Shown piece by piece: positions 49,401 to 61,912 of a DNA stretch of 64,000 bases. The translations under genes were made by a program, and so were the position numbers. The notes below the pieces were generated by a model. The model was not told the origin of the DNA, searched no databases, and saw nothing but the letters and a program-made list of their open reading frames with translations. The DNA comes from Pseudoscleropodium purum. Taxonomy: Eukaryota > Streptophyta > Bryopsida > Hypnales > Brachytheciaceae. The number at the start of each line of letters is the position of its first letter. Position 1 is the stretch's first letter. Where the stretch lies: the NCBI GenBank assembly GCA_963969395.1, contig OZ017801.1, forward strand, positions 2,420,501 through 2,484,500, written 5' to 3'.

Positions 49401-49755
49401 CAACTTGTACTTTAAGTACTTGGATTAGAGGGTTGAATATTAAACACCCTATTCTCTAATGCACTTAATTATTTAACCTATCTCTAATACATGATAATTA
49501 CACTATAAAAAAACCACATTTAGGTAACAAGGCCTAATTTTCTTTCACTCATTTTAGTGGATGTTGTATGCAACCAATTTATGTTTTTATATCAACATTG
49601 ATGTAATGCTAAACACTTCTATTGACATAAAATATATAAGTTTATTGTACACAATATCCAATAAAATGTGTTAAAAGAAATTAGGCCTTGTAACTTAAAA
49701 CAAAGGTTTTTTTATAGTGTTTCAAAGTCTTTACCACACCTTTGCAAAAGTCAAA
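46500..49755. other. Duplicate of the unit 0 tail (15755-19741)
   Basis: Colinear with the DNA following POC1 in unit 0. It includes the LRR-like remnant (47120-47290), a ~330-bp segment absent from unit 0 (48130-48485), a poly-T run (about 48547-48563) and the inverted-repeat element. No intact gene is present. Confidence 0.75.
48756..49245. mobile_element. Inverted-repeat element, unit 1 copy
   Basis: Paralogous to 18744-19232, with both arms and the spacer retained. It was present before the segmental duplication. Confidence 0.65.
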
Positions 49756-51266
49756 CAAGGTCTGGAGGGGTGTTGTGCCTTAAAAAAATAAGGATATAGG
49801 AGCGACCAACCACTATTTTATAGGGGGGTATTACTGCTTTTTTTGACATACTATAATTATGTAACTTTCTACTTTGGGTTAATAGAGAAGAGGCTTGCAT
49901 TATTTATAATTCCAATTTTCTATGAATAATTGATATTGTAAATTAGATTGAAAAAAAAATTCTACTACAGTTTTTGGCCTACATCAAATGGGTTGGTTTG
50001 GTTTTAAAAAATTTCTCAAAATATATAATGCAGCATGGATGCAAAAAATTTTGAGAAAATTTCAAGCCAATGACAATTCAAGCTACAATCAAGTTTGCTA
50101 GAAGAAAGCTTTTATTGTAAATTTTTTTGGAGTCAAGCTCCACTTGATATCTCACAAAATTCAGCCTAATTTGAGAGCTTGCAAGGGGGTATAGTGTCAT
50201 TGAAAAGCATTTGAATTTATTCTGCCGGAATTGGCAAGCTTATTGTAGTATGAAATTAGTTATATTAGGACACACAACGAACAAAGTTTTTGTACACAAT
50301 GATGTAGTAAGAAATATAATGTTCACATTGTGTTTACAAACACAATGAGTGGGACCAAAATGTGCATATCATGTATCCATGAACAAAACTAAGGTTTAGG
50401 GTCTAAAGGCTAACATGCACTACTATAACCTTTGTTCAAAATCCCCTGCACCTCCATTGCGGCAAACACACTTGCATCAATGGAAATATTGAAGAAAGAA
50501 ATGGGTTCACAACTTCACAAGCACACATGGCCACACATGCATACATTGTGCCTTCACAAGATCTAGTCCTATGAATTTTTTCGTTACCAATTGCATACCA
50601 TCTTGAAGAAGGAAAGAAAACAATACAATGGCAAGAAATCTTGAGGATAAAAAGAAAACAATAGCTTCACTTATCCTCACAATAACATAAATAAAGGGTT
50701 GAAACGAGGTGAGCTCTATATCCTAATGTTATAGGTTATGGAAATTAACACCACCTATACTAAAACAAAATGTATTCAAAGTTAGTGCAAGGTGACATGT
50801 TTGTAAAAAAATTAATGTGTAAACACCTGATACTCTTCAAAGTTGTGGAGACTCATTTCCAAATATCGCTAAAATTTGCTCATGTACTATTCAAACCCTA
50901 CACCTGTTGCATATGCCAACGTTTTGATTGAGAGCATAGCTTCTTCATGGACAATGGCATTGTGGCAAGCAAAGACACAAAGGAACAATCCCATCATATT
51001 GTCAACGTATTGTACCACACCATACTTTGTTACCTCTGTTGCACCTTACTTATGAATGATGACATGCATACAAAGTTCGGAAGACCATGTGAGCTCGACT
51101 GTATATGAACAAACGATAAGTAAAACACAACAATTGCTAGTAGTTCAAAAAGTATATAGAATTACAATCAACTATCAGGATTTCATGCTAGCATGCATGA
51201 TATTCATATTCACAAAGACAAAAACTACTAGGTAAATTAGTAGCTCCATAAGCAAGGACCAAATAG
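49756..51266. other. Spacer at the start of unit 2
   Basis: No match elsewhere in the window; the equivalent of unit 0 would lie left of position 1. The sequence is AT-rich with no recognisable gene on either strand. Confidence 0.6.
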
Positions 51267-51451
51267 TGAAACCATGGAGGCAAAGGTAGACTCCACAAGC
51301 AAATATAGTGACAGTTTTGTCTAGTTTAACTTTGATACATGTATCACAAAGTCAAATATACAATATTGAAGGCAAGTTTACAATGAGAGTGAAAAAATGG
51401 CCTCATAACAGATAGTCGATACACTACAGATGAGCCACAAATGTAACTCAC

Positions 51452-52115
51452 CTATAGAACACCACACAAAAGGGTCTACAATTCACTTTGCTTCTCTCGG
51501 TCGTCGAAAGAAAGCATGGCCATCTCTAAAGTAGCGTTGAGTTTTCGCATGATCATAGGCACCAATTGCATAACAATGGGGGCAATGTCCTTCAATGAGA
51601 TTCTTACAACTTCATTGTAAGTCTCATATGCCAACCTGCGCAGCCAAGAATCTTCAAAATCCTCCCTCTCAATAGTTGCCAACAAGGCTTACACAATGCT
51701 CTGGAAAAACGAAGATACAAGAGATGACAATTAGCCACCTCCTTCTTAACCATGTGCCACAAAATAGATTGCTCTATAGACCTTCTCAACAACATTAGGT
51801 GTCCTTGATGGCCTCTAGGATGATAGCAAGAATTGTGGTCAAATTGGATTGAGTGGTAACTGGAGCCTTGAGAGAAGGTCCATCAAGGAACTCAAAAATC
51901 CTTCATAGGATCTACGCTATAGTATCCTTCACATGGTTGTTCTCATCTTTCATTGGTTGCAATATGAATGGGAGCAACATCATGAACAAGAGTAGTCAGC
52001 TTGTTCAACGAAGGTCCCTCCAAAATGGATCCAAAAGCATAGGTAGCACCCTCTCAACAATACAAGTCGTCTTTCGAGATGTTCTCCTCAAATGATTATA
52101 AAATGATGTATACAA
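51452..52115 (-). pseudogene. Importin subunit beta-1 fragment, decayed (unit 2)
   Basis: Paralogous to 186-843. The clearest segment (51685-51476) reads LLATIEREDFEDSW-LRRLAYETYNEVVR, then QLVPMIMRKLNATLE and DDREKQSEL. It aligns with the plant importin-beta HEAT region just after the acidic-loop half of the protein. Upstream frames give EENISK, GATYAFGSILEGPSLNKL and FEFLDGPS. An in-frame stop precedes GATYAFG, and frameshifts separate the blocks, so it is non-functional. The donor-like end is near 51452. Carrying the same exon fragment in two units shows it travelled with the ROCO duplication. Confidence 0.8.
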
Positions 52116-54170
52116 AACCATACCACGCCATGGAGCAATGCAACCAAAAATGGCTTACCAATCCAAATGTAGTGCTTAGAGTGATCACAAATTTCTAGTC
52201 ATAGGTGTAGTCCTTGTTTATAAGATCTACACAACAAATAAGATTTATCTTGGAGATCTAGATGTTCAAACCACAACTAGTTGGACCACTTGCCAATCAC
52301 CCTCTCGTAGGGTGTAAACGTTGCTATTTGAATTGAATGACAATGCAATGGTACAAATCACGCTCTCAACCCTAAACCCTGAAGGGGAACCTTAGATTTG
52401 GCAAGCCAATAACAACTACACGTAATACAAAAGTTAGATGCCCAATTTAAAGAATCGCATTACTTCAGAACAAAAGGCGGCAAGAAGCTCTCACCGCATG
52501 CTGACCCCAGTTACCATGTCATGCTCTCATGAAAGTCAAAGCAACACAAAAAGATCAATTCACCAAACGTTAAATTCTTCACGGAAAACACACATTTGCA
52601 ACAAACTGTAAGGAGGGTTGTTCTAGAACACACCCACCAAACCATTCAAGAACCCTAAATACCTCGTCCAAAGCAGATTCATCTCTTTGCAACAATGCAC
52701 ACGCAATGGTCGAGTTTAGATGAGGCAACTTGAATTGGGTTTTTTTCAAACCATACAATATCCCTAAACGAGATTGCCAAATCTTTCAATCCAACTAACA
52801 CTAAGTTCAATCCAACAAGATGTGAGCACTATATGTTGTAAGAAAGAATACTAACTTATAGTAGTTACACAGTGAATTCTACGTTGTATACAATGCATAA
52901 CTTAGTTGTAAGATTAGTTAAGTCACTATAGGAATCTAAGAGAAGTAAATCTGTAAATGAACTAAAAAGTATATTTCCTTTAGTACAATACTATACTCAT
53001 AGTAATAGTAAATTTAATTTTCTTATCCTAACCAATATGCCATTCTCAAAATAGCTAAGAAAGTAGCAATTTTAGACTTTTGGTCACAAAACTTAATGCA
53101 AAGAGGGCTATTTTAGTACTACTGCATTTTCTAATGGGGCCTATTATTCCATACCCTATAGTACTTTAAAGAGATCCAATGCCATTTTCTATACCCTATA
53201 TTACTCTAAACTCTTTTATAATTTTTTGACCAAATGATTTTAAACTACCCTATCATTTGTTCGCTCCTATATTGCTACTCCGTCCAATCACTAACCCCCC
53301 CATAGACAAGATGTACACATAGTAAGTAAGATTATATAGGGCTAGTAGTGACATGAAAATCTTTAAATATGTCACTCTAAAGAGGCTGTCTAAAGACCTA
53401 ATTTTCTTTAATGAAACAACTAATGCAACTAATTAAACATAGGTCTTTCATTCCTATAAGTAAGCCTATTGAATTTCGAATTTCAAAAAACAACTTTATA
53501 TACATATACAAAGAGAAACACAAAGATACATATACACAATAGCCCCACAATCTCACTAGCATATTTGAAGTTTATACTAGTATATATTATTTCTATTGGC
53601 TTGCGAATTACAAGTAGCATTAACAATTTCATATATATGACAAAGAATGTATATTCATAGCATTCTGCTTTTCTTGATAATTAAGGTCCTATTTAAACAC
53701 ATAATAATGTTAGTTCCTCAAAAAATTATGAAAAGTATCACAATTCAAGACATATAAAGTGCACCTCCATAAGTGCACCATATTTGCAAAACTAGCACTC
53801 TAGCAAAATGCGTTAGAATCAAATCTTTCAATAAAGCCTAACAAACAAAAACTTTGCTCAATAGTCTATATGTGCTTGAATACTAAGATCTAATTAATAG
53901 AAAAAATGACATCTATTGTCCAAGATATTTGCTAATTCATCAATATCCCATAAAATATAAACGTTGTTAGAATCAAAACTATCAAAATGCGATAGAATCA
54001 AATCTAAATTACTTGCTTATAAAACAAAATACTAATACCAAACGCTACTTGATAAAACAAAGGTAACTTGTCTCTTACTAACTATATTGAGATTCAGCCA
54101 TGTTATGACATCAACAACTTCAACCTCATCATATTCTAAAACTATCTCAAGATCTCCTTTACATAACATC
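52116..54170. other. Spacer between importin fragment and ROCO-c
   Basis: Colinear with 844-2972, with small indels. No gene is seen. The part from about 53340 is the common ROCO 3' flank. Confidence 0.7.
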
Positions 54171-57100
54171 TTAATTCAATACATCCTTAGCATCACCTTG
54201 CTTGGAAAGGCATTTATCACATATCCAAGCCACCGATCCTCTTGTTGACCTCTCATATTTAACCTTGGTCAATTTGAACATCTCATAGAACTCTCTCTTG
54301 TTTTCACATTTTGGCTCCAAAAAGCTTCTCAACCACCTTTGTGCTTCGGATGTGACATCAGTCGAGAGCCTCGAAACATTCCTTGCTTCTAATGGTAGTG
54401 ACTCCAAAGTTACCGTAGGAATTCAGTATTCTAAGAAACCTGGTGTGTCAAGAATCAAGGCTGTAAAGGTACAACCATCACTAAAGTCAGGCACCATTGC
54501 ACCCATCCCACAAGCTACATGTGCACCAATTTTCGTCAATATGGTGACTATCTTCAATCCATACGCAAACATTGCAAGAAATCTTTTTGTATCCTCATTT
54601 CCAAAATGGACCACACAACCTTCTTGGTTTGCAACTTGGTGGAATCCATGTATACTTTCACACATGAGGTGAAGTTTCATTCGATTCAAACCAGGAACAA
54701 ATCGCATCAAAAGTTTGTGGTTCCCAACTTCACTAAGATATGCAACTTTGGGAATTTTTGAGCTTTTCATCTCCACTGAGAATGCCATCAAATCATCGAT
54801 CCTTGAACACACTTTGTGCAATAATTCCTTTTGCATGTCTTTGATGTCATGTTCCAAATTTTGTATCATCTCCACCAAATGATCCAATTTGGACATGATT
54901 TCTTCTTGATGTTGCTTTTGTATCTTAATGATGTTGTCCAACTTGACATCCAAAGCTCCATAGAGGCGATTCCAAGGCATTTGCCAATATATAGTGCTTG
55001 AGACATTACCATTCTTGTGGTTGTAAAAGGAAGCGTCTTTTTGAATTGAAGAATCTAAAGATTGGATTTTCTTGTGATATTCTTGGAGTTCGCATGTCCT
55101 TTTTATCAAGAGATTATGGTATGCTACATCTCCTAATAAAGTTTTCACCATGTGGAACCCAACATCCAAGCCTTCACATGCTCTCCAACTATATTTAGCG
55201 TCTCCACCATGGTTTATAACCTCCACTTCTAAGTCTTTCACATGAACAACTTGGGTTTTGCGGTCCATTGGACTAAGTAACTTTTGGACACACTCAGGTC
55301 GCAAAATAAACTCTGTGAGGCGTACTCCGGGACAACCCAATGTGGGATCTTCTTGAAGGTGTTTAATGTGGTCGGTAATGTGGATTTCAAGAAATCCCAT
55401 CAATTTGTCTTGAGATTGATTGGAACGTGCAAAGATGTCAATATCACCATGATTGAATTGAAGAATCACTTCATTGCCGTTAGTGATGAACTTGATGACA
55501 TCTTGAAATACCTTATATGTATGTTGGTCATTGTTGCTTTGGAGTATTTTGAAGAAAGAAACCTATCAACAACACATCCGCAAATGAATTACATTTAGTA
55601 TCAACTAGAGGCATTGTAGAATTCTATTTCATCTAATCCATATATTTGAAGCTAACATTTAATTTAAAAATAAAAAATCAAATGAATATATCTTCTTTTG
55701 AAATTGAACATGAAAAATAATTAACTTTGAAAGCGTATTACTAATTGTTGTATCTTACTAAGATGAAATGGGTTGTATCCCCAAGTACTTGGAATGTGGA
55801 CTATTATGAGATGGAAATATCAATATAAGCATCAACTTGACTAGACATGAAACATAAAAGACATATTATTTCATTGAGAGCATTCAAACCATCACCTGAA
55901 GTCGTGTGAAAAATCCAGCGGTCAACATCGTCTTTAGTCCATCTTGGCAAGCTAATCTTCTTCCAACATAATTGAAGCCTCTTGATCCATCAATTCTTTC
56001 ACACCAACTCAAGGTTTCATTGGTGTCTCTCAAAATCGATGGTATCAAGATGTGATTCACATCTTGTTCATAACAAATATGGAGCTTTTTCATCATGCCT
56101 AAGATGTCATCAAACTTCTTCTCAATATCACCTTCCTTTGGAAGAAGATCCAACATGAACAACTTCACATGCTCAATGGAAATGACCCCGTTGGATGAAA
56201 CCATGTCCAACTGAAAACCCTCGTTGGCACATTGGTGAAGGAATTGTCCCATGATATGGTGACAAAACCAATGGGGATTTGTAATGACAACTCCTTCTTT
56301 TTCATCATAGATGATGTGGCCCCCATCATTCAATGATAGAGCTACAAACTCCTTCCTTCTTCTAGCAAGCTCATGGTTTGCAATGTTGAAGTCTTCCACA
56401 TCCTTGCACATGCTTTCACAAAACTCATCCCACTTCAACAACAATGGTTTGGATTTGTCTTCATTCCATTGCACTATAAGTTGTTGCACTTCTTCACATG
56501 CACTTATGGTTTTGGGTAGTCTCTCCAACAATTGCTTCAAGTAAGATTTGATGAAATCAAACACCTTGCGTGCATCAGAGACATCCCTACCATCCACCTT
56601 GAATATGATATTGTCATCATCAAACTCAAGGACCTCTTGGAATTGAACTTTCAACTTTATGACCTCTTCTTTCATGCGTGTTGCAAATAAATTGTCATTC
56701 TTCCAATAGTCAAAGTGTGTCATTACAATGGACACATGAGGGCGATATGAATTGGATCGCCTTGTGTTGGAAGCAATAAACCGCAACCAAGATTCAAGTT
56801 CCATTTTAATGCTAGTGAAGCTACGTCTTTTTGAGGGATCCAATCTCTCCATTGGATCACACATCAATAAAAATATTGAACAACTACCATCAGCAGAGAA
56901 ATTTGGCATCACTAGCTCATGAAAAGAGTGATAGTCCGTTTGGCCAGCCATATCCCAAATGGAGATGCGAATGTCTTCGCAAATTACATTGTCCACTTCA
57001 ATGCCTTGCGTACGCTCGAGGAGACTGTCTTCTTTGGGCACCATCGAATTTTTAGTACTTTTGAATGCCCTTCGCATTTTGTTTCCAAATCTTGAAGTGT

Positions 57101-59681
57101 TTTGGACTTCATCTTTTCCTTGGAATTCCTTCAATTGCTTCATAGAGAGTCGCAATCTTGTCTTACCTATATACAAGTCAACTTTATTCAACAAAAGACT
57201 TTTGATTGCAATTCGAGAATCATAAATTCTAGAAGAAAAATTGATACTATTCCATTATGACATGGAGCCTACATATGCATTTTGCGAACTAGAATGCCAT
57301 CATAGTAGTTATTTCGTAAGTATTGTATTATCTTTTTTATCTCAAGAATCATACTATACAAAGGATCATTTTAGATAGCATGATAAGAAATATGTTTCAT
57401 TTGAAAGGTTTAGAGTGAAAAAAATCCCATTTATAAAAAGGTTTCAACCCTTCGCCAAATTCTTTCTAAATCCTTCTCAAGGGGCTTGTTTTTAAAAATT
57501 AATTTAAGAAACATGAAGATCCGTGACCACATGCTAATCACTAGAAAATGTAGAATATGGGGTGAAATTTGGATGAAACTAATTCACTAGGGAAATGATT
57601 TTATTCAATTCAATTCTGAAACAACATATTGAAATGTCTAAAAGTGTAATAATTTTGACACGATGCTGAAAAAGATTGATCCAAGGAGTGAGAATGTTCA
57701 AATATGCAAGGTGCATTAGAAATGCATTTAGAAGACAACTTTGAAATGAAATTCATAGTTTTGTTGTAAGACAACCATGATATCTATGAAACCAATCCCT
57801 TGAAACTAATTAACTATGATTTCATTATTAAAAATAGAACATGTCAAAAATTTATATTTTAATTCATGTCAATCCATCCAAATCAATACATTCATTTACA
57901 AAATGCATGCCTTAGTGCTACTCACAAAGTTTCTTAGATTTGAAACAACCTCAAATACGACTTTTGCAATAATAACTGGAACAACCCATCAAATAAAGAG
58001 CACAACCACCGAGATCTACCCTAGACACTTCATGAACTATCTCTGAAAAACTTAGACATTTAAGTTGAATTTATAAGAATTTATTAGGATTTTGATTTTT
58101 AAAATTGTAAACCGCTACACATCTAATTTATTCATGGACTTAATTTACATATTCCAAACATTCATAGTATTCCTTTCAATTTTAAATACTAATAAAGGAA
58201 TATCAAGAATCATATATCTACATACAAAATTTGGATATGTGTAGCATACCTGCAAATGGTTGTCCACACAAAAAAACTCGTCCAGATGTGGGTTTCATAT
58301 TTGCCATGCCTTGTACAACACCCCACAATTTCATTTTCTTTCTCTTGGATAATGCGGAGTATACATACTCTGCATCTCCTGATTGATTCAAAGGTGTGCC
58401 TAAAAAGTCCATATTTTCAATACAATGATTCTCCAATAGCAAGTCCATCATTGCTCCAAGCACTTTGCAACCACCAACTACTGAACAGTTTCTCAAATCT
58501 ATTTTCTTCAAGGATTTGTTGGTCTTGAGAGCTTCCAAAATGGCAAAAATGTTTTCAATGGCTTGTGCATCTTCAAAACTTAATTCTTCTAGATGGAAGA
58601 GTCCTAAATCTACCAAAGATGTATTGGTGCGAAGCATGTTAACTAAGGTTTCAATCCCCTCTTTTCCTCCCACAATTTGCATTGACACCAAATGGGTGAG
58701 GGTGGTATTGGGTTGGATATTATTGGTCTTGGGCAACAACGGATCCAACAATATCTTCAACTCCATGCTACTTAAGCCTCCAACATATAGGGATTGAAGA
58801 GAACGGTTTGAACACAATGCAGATGCCATTTTGGTATATCCTCTCGTGAATTCATTCTTAGTCATGTTATCAATATAGAGATAGAGTGTTTTGAGGGACA
58901 TGCTTGCAACAAGCAACCCACCTATATGTTCAAGCTGAGCATCTGATGTTGGAGAATCAAATATCAATCTTTCAAGTACACTATCAGAGCTACTGAAGGG
59001 CTTCATGAGTTGCTCCATTCCCTCATTGTCCCAATCACAACCATAAATTGCCAATGATTTGAGAATTTGAAGACTACGGGACACAACAAAAATGTCCATA
59101 AATTCCATAGCCACTTCTTTGCCAATCTTCTCAATCTCACCCCCAAAATGAAGGTCGAAATATTGAATAGCATCATTTCCAAAAAGCACACTTGAGATAC
59201 ACTTTGCTAATGGGATTGGGGATACCGTCTGAGACCGTAGCTCGAGTTTCCTGAAAGCGTTGCCAGACTGGCGGAGTGCAGCTGCAAATGCTTCCATAGG
59301 TTTCAAAGAATCGTCCCCATCAAGAATTACCAGCACTTCGTCACCAAATACAACTTCAGAGGAAACAACTGCTCCCAGAAACTCACGGAAGCCTCCTGCC
59401 ATGGCGGGGCTATACCTCTTCCAATTCGGTCCAAAGAATAGTTGGTCAACAGAGTCTCCTTCAATCCTCAGCTGACTGCACCAGCGTTCATCTTCGGGTA
59501 AGGAAGAGAGAAACCGTGCCCACTCCGACTCCGGGTGCCCTTCCTGAGAAGGCAAATGCTCCGACCCCGCAGTCTCTCCGCTGGCAGGATACAAGGGAGG
59601 CCTACGAACCCAACGAACGAAGAAATCTTTCCAAGTCCAGAAGCTAAACAGCCACACCAGGAAAGCCAACACCTTCCTCAT
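54171..59681 (-). CDS. ROCO-c: LRR-Roc-COR copy with a premature stop near the C-terminus
   Basis: Exons are 59681-58250, 57166-55896 and 55562-54171, with the same splice borders as ROCO-b. The frame is open from ATG 59681 through LRR, Roc (P-loop across the intron, DMAGQ, THFD) and COR into exon 3. There a TGA at 54425-54423 replaces the proline codon of the FLEYPIPTV segment. The predicted product is therefore 1280 residues, 83 shorter than the 1364 codons would otherwise encode. The sequence after the stop stays in frame to the normal terminator, so damage looks recent. Everything needed for anchoring, LRR and GTPase/COR function is retained, so it may still be active or be a young pseudogene. 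Exon 1 is closest to ROCO-b, whereas intron 2 is closest to ROCO-a, indicating a mosaic history. Confidence 0.75.
54423..54425 (-). other. Nonsense codon TGA in ROCO-c
   Basis: ROCO-a and ROCO-b have CCA (Pro) here. Two adjacent substitutions give TGA, truncating the C-terminal domain. Confidence 0.85.
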
Positions 59682-61160
59682 CTTGACCTCGACTACCCCG
59701 ATGCAGCTTCGATGCAAAATCTCACGAACAAACAGAAGGAGCGATGATCAGAAACGGTCGACGCTTACAGCCGTGTTAGCTTTCGTCCTCCAAACCCCAA
59801 CGACCCTTCTCCCCGCTGAGCAGTCGAAAGACCTCACCCTCGTACTTCCCGAGTTTCACAACGCAGTCACCAAACTTCAAACGTCTTCAACAAGCTAGAA
59901 GGCCACTCTAAAGTTCCGAGCAAGAAGCCATCAGGTGCCTGCAACTTGTCACTGCAAGTGTCTCCAAGTGAACTTGTTGCAACAGGTCGTGTGCAGTGTG
60001 TACAACGTGCTTCATCCAGCCGAAGCATAAGGGAGGGAGGGATTCAACGACTACTCTCAACTTGCGCAACGGCCTCAACCACGTGAAAGAGAAATGAAGT
60101 GAAGACTCCAGCAGAAGGGAATTAACTGGTCACCCGATGTGGGCAGCCACGCAAGCCAGTCGAGGTGTGCAAGAACTTTGAAACCGACCTCACGGTTCTA
60201 TGAACAGATCTCTCCTGAGCCCAATTACCCTCGTCTCAACACAAGCAGCCAACTCTCAACAGTACCAGAGCTCGGAGCACAGAGACAAGCAAAGCACTCA
60301 CAAGGATCATGCCTGTCGACCAAGACTTGCAGATGGCTCCGTAACGCTGGCCGTCCAAGACCGACGAGGAGCTCTGTGGACTGGGAACAGAACACTCATC
60401 TCCTGGGCAGGGAGTCTCGCCCGGCCTGGGGCTATCCCAGACCCGTTACTGTTCTGTACACTGGGTACACTACAGTATCAGAATATTCCTGGACGACATC
60501 CATGGTAATATTACCTTGCTAATACTAACTTAGATCTACTAAGTTAGATCTAGACTTCTCGTACACAAGCATGGATGCCATGTTACGGCACAGGGAATGG
60601 AACCTTCTTGACCCTTAATATTATATTGTATCGAAATGCGGTAATTAACTGACAACGCGTTCTGGGATATTCAGCGCGAATCCTGCGCACTGATTGCCGA
60701 CTTCAATGAAACCCTTGGTAACGTAACTGTGATGTTCAGCAGTGCAACTGTACACTGAACAGCCCTTGCTTGAAAGTTGGAACAGGCCTCGTCTTACTGG
60801 TCATCGTTGAATTTGAAGCAAAATGTCTAATTTTAGGACAATGCCAGCCAGCTAGCATGGGCAAGCCTGGAGGGCTATAACTTAAAATGCATTGAATTTG
60901 CAGACAATCGATCTTGACCAAGTTCATTCAAATTCTTCTACAAATGCTTGACATTTCCTGCAATTGCGTGACGAAGTTCATCCACGCCGGCCAAGCTGAG
61001 GGCCACACACAATGAACGAGGTTCGTCTGGGCTCCACAAGAGACCAACTGAAGAATCTGTCAACAACAATTCACTGAGTGGAGCTAAGTATAGTACAGTA
61101 CCGATGTTGCATGCTGAAGCTTATCACCTTCCTCTTATCACCTTCCTTTGTCCACGTGAG
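59682..61160. promoter_or_regulatory. 5' flank of ROCO-c
   Basis: 59682-60240 is almost identical to the ROCO-b flank, then blocks follow in the simplest order of the three units (single 38-bp motif copy at about 60377-60420). Sequence from 60610 to 61160 matches 26725-27235. It likely holds the 5' UTR and promoter. No specific promoter element can be assigned. Confidence 0.5.
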
Positions 61161-61713
61161 GCCAGGGAGGATTGACCCCTTTATTGCCCCATGTTTTATC
61201 CTTGCAGAACATCCTGATTTTTTTTTACCACATTTGATCAAATTTGGAAATTCTGAATTCTTATTTGCAATCAGAGACCCCCAATTAGCTAAAAGACATG
61301 ATGAGATGCCAAAAATAAGCGGCACAAAATAGGGGACAATTTTGACATTTACCCCCGACGGTCTACATGACCGACCCACAGTGTTCTCGTGGCTTGGGCT
61401 GGTGGAGCCTGAGCGAATATCTCACGCAACCGCCCATGATGCTGCTGCCATATTCGCCAGTGACTGATGGTAAACAGCAAGTGGCAAGTGGGCTCACTGG
61501 GCTGCGGCAATACAAGTCTGGGGATGCGAATCTGTGAAGGAAAGTCTGTGCCAGGGGGGTGGGGTGGGGGGGTCCATTTTTGATGAGGTGCCAAAGTGGT
61601 GATATAAAACTTTATAGTGGTGCTCCAAATTTCAACATTCATCCACACATTTGATAAAAAAATATCAAATTAGTACATGGGAACTAACCCACACTCTACC
61701 GTAGTGTTGTTTG
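61161..61713. other. Boundary of the duplicated array
   Basis: Positions 61240-61360 resemble 38320-38450, probably a shared transposon remnant. After that the sequence matches nothing else in the window. It has a locally higher G+C content and a G-rich run near 61551-61571. No gene is recognised, and no POC1 copy follows in this unit. Confidence 0.55.
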
Positions 61714-61912
61714 CAATATTGTTTCAATGGTTTCACTCTTTTAACAATATAGTATTGAAAGTGTATTGTTCCAATACAAAAGCAATATTGCAACAATGTA
61801 GTTTCAGTAGAAACAATGAATTTCCATTGAAACTACATTGTTGCAGTAGTGCTTTGTGTTGGAACAATACACTTTCAGTACTATATTGTTAAACCTTTGA
61901 AACAATACTATT
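61714..61912. repeat. Long hairpin (MITE-like inverted repeat)
   Basis: Arms of about 67 nt pair closely (61739-61805 with 61829-61893): TTAACAATATAGTA against TACTATATTGTTAA, GTGTATTGTTCCAA against TTGGAACAATACAC, and CAACAATGTAGTTTC against GAAACTACATTGTTG. The loop is about 23 nt. Weaker pairing extends to about 61714 and 61912. It could be a MITE or a small-RNA-producing hairpin. Confidence 0.85.

Noticed and set aside
60200..60522. Open frames of 102-127 residues in the ROCO-c 5' flank
   Set aside because: The matching regions upstream of ROCO-a and ROCO-b are rearranged without regard to frame, so the sequence is more likely untranslated or regulatory.
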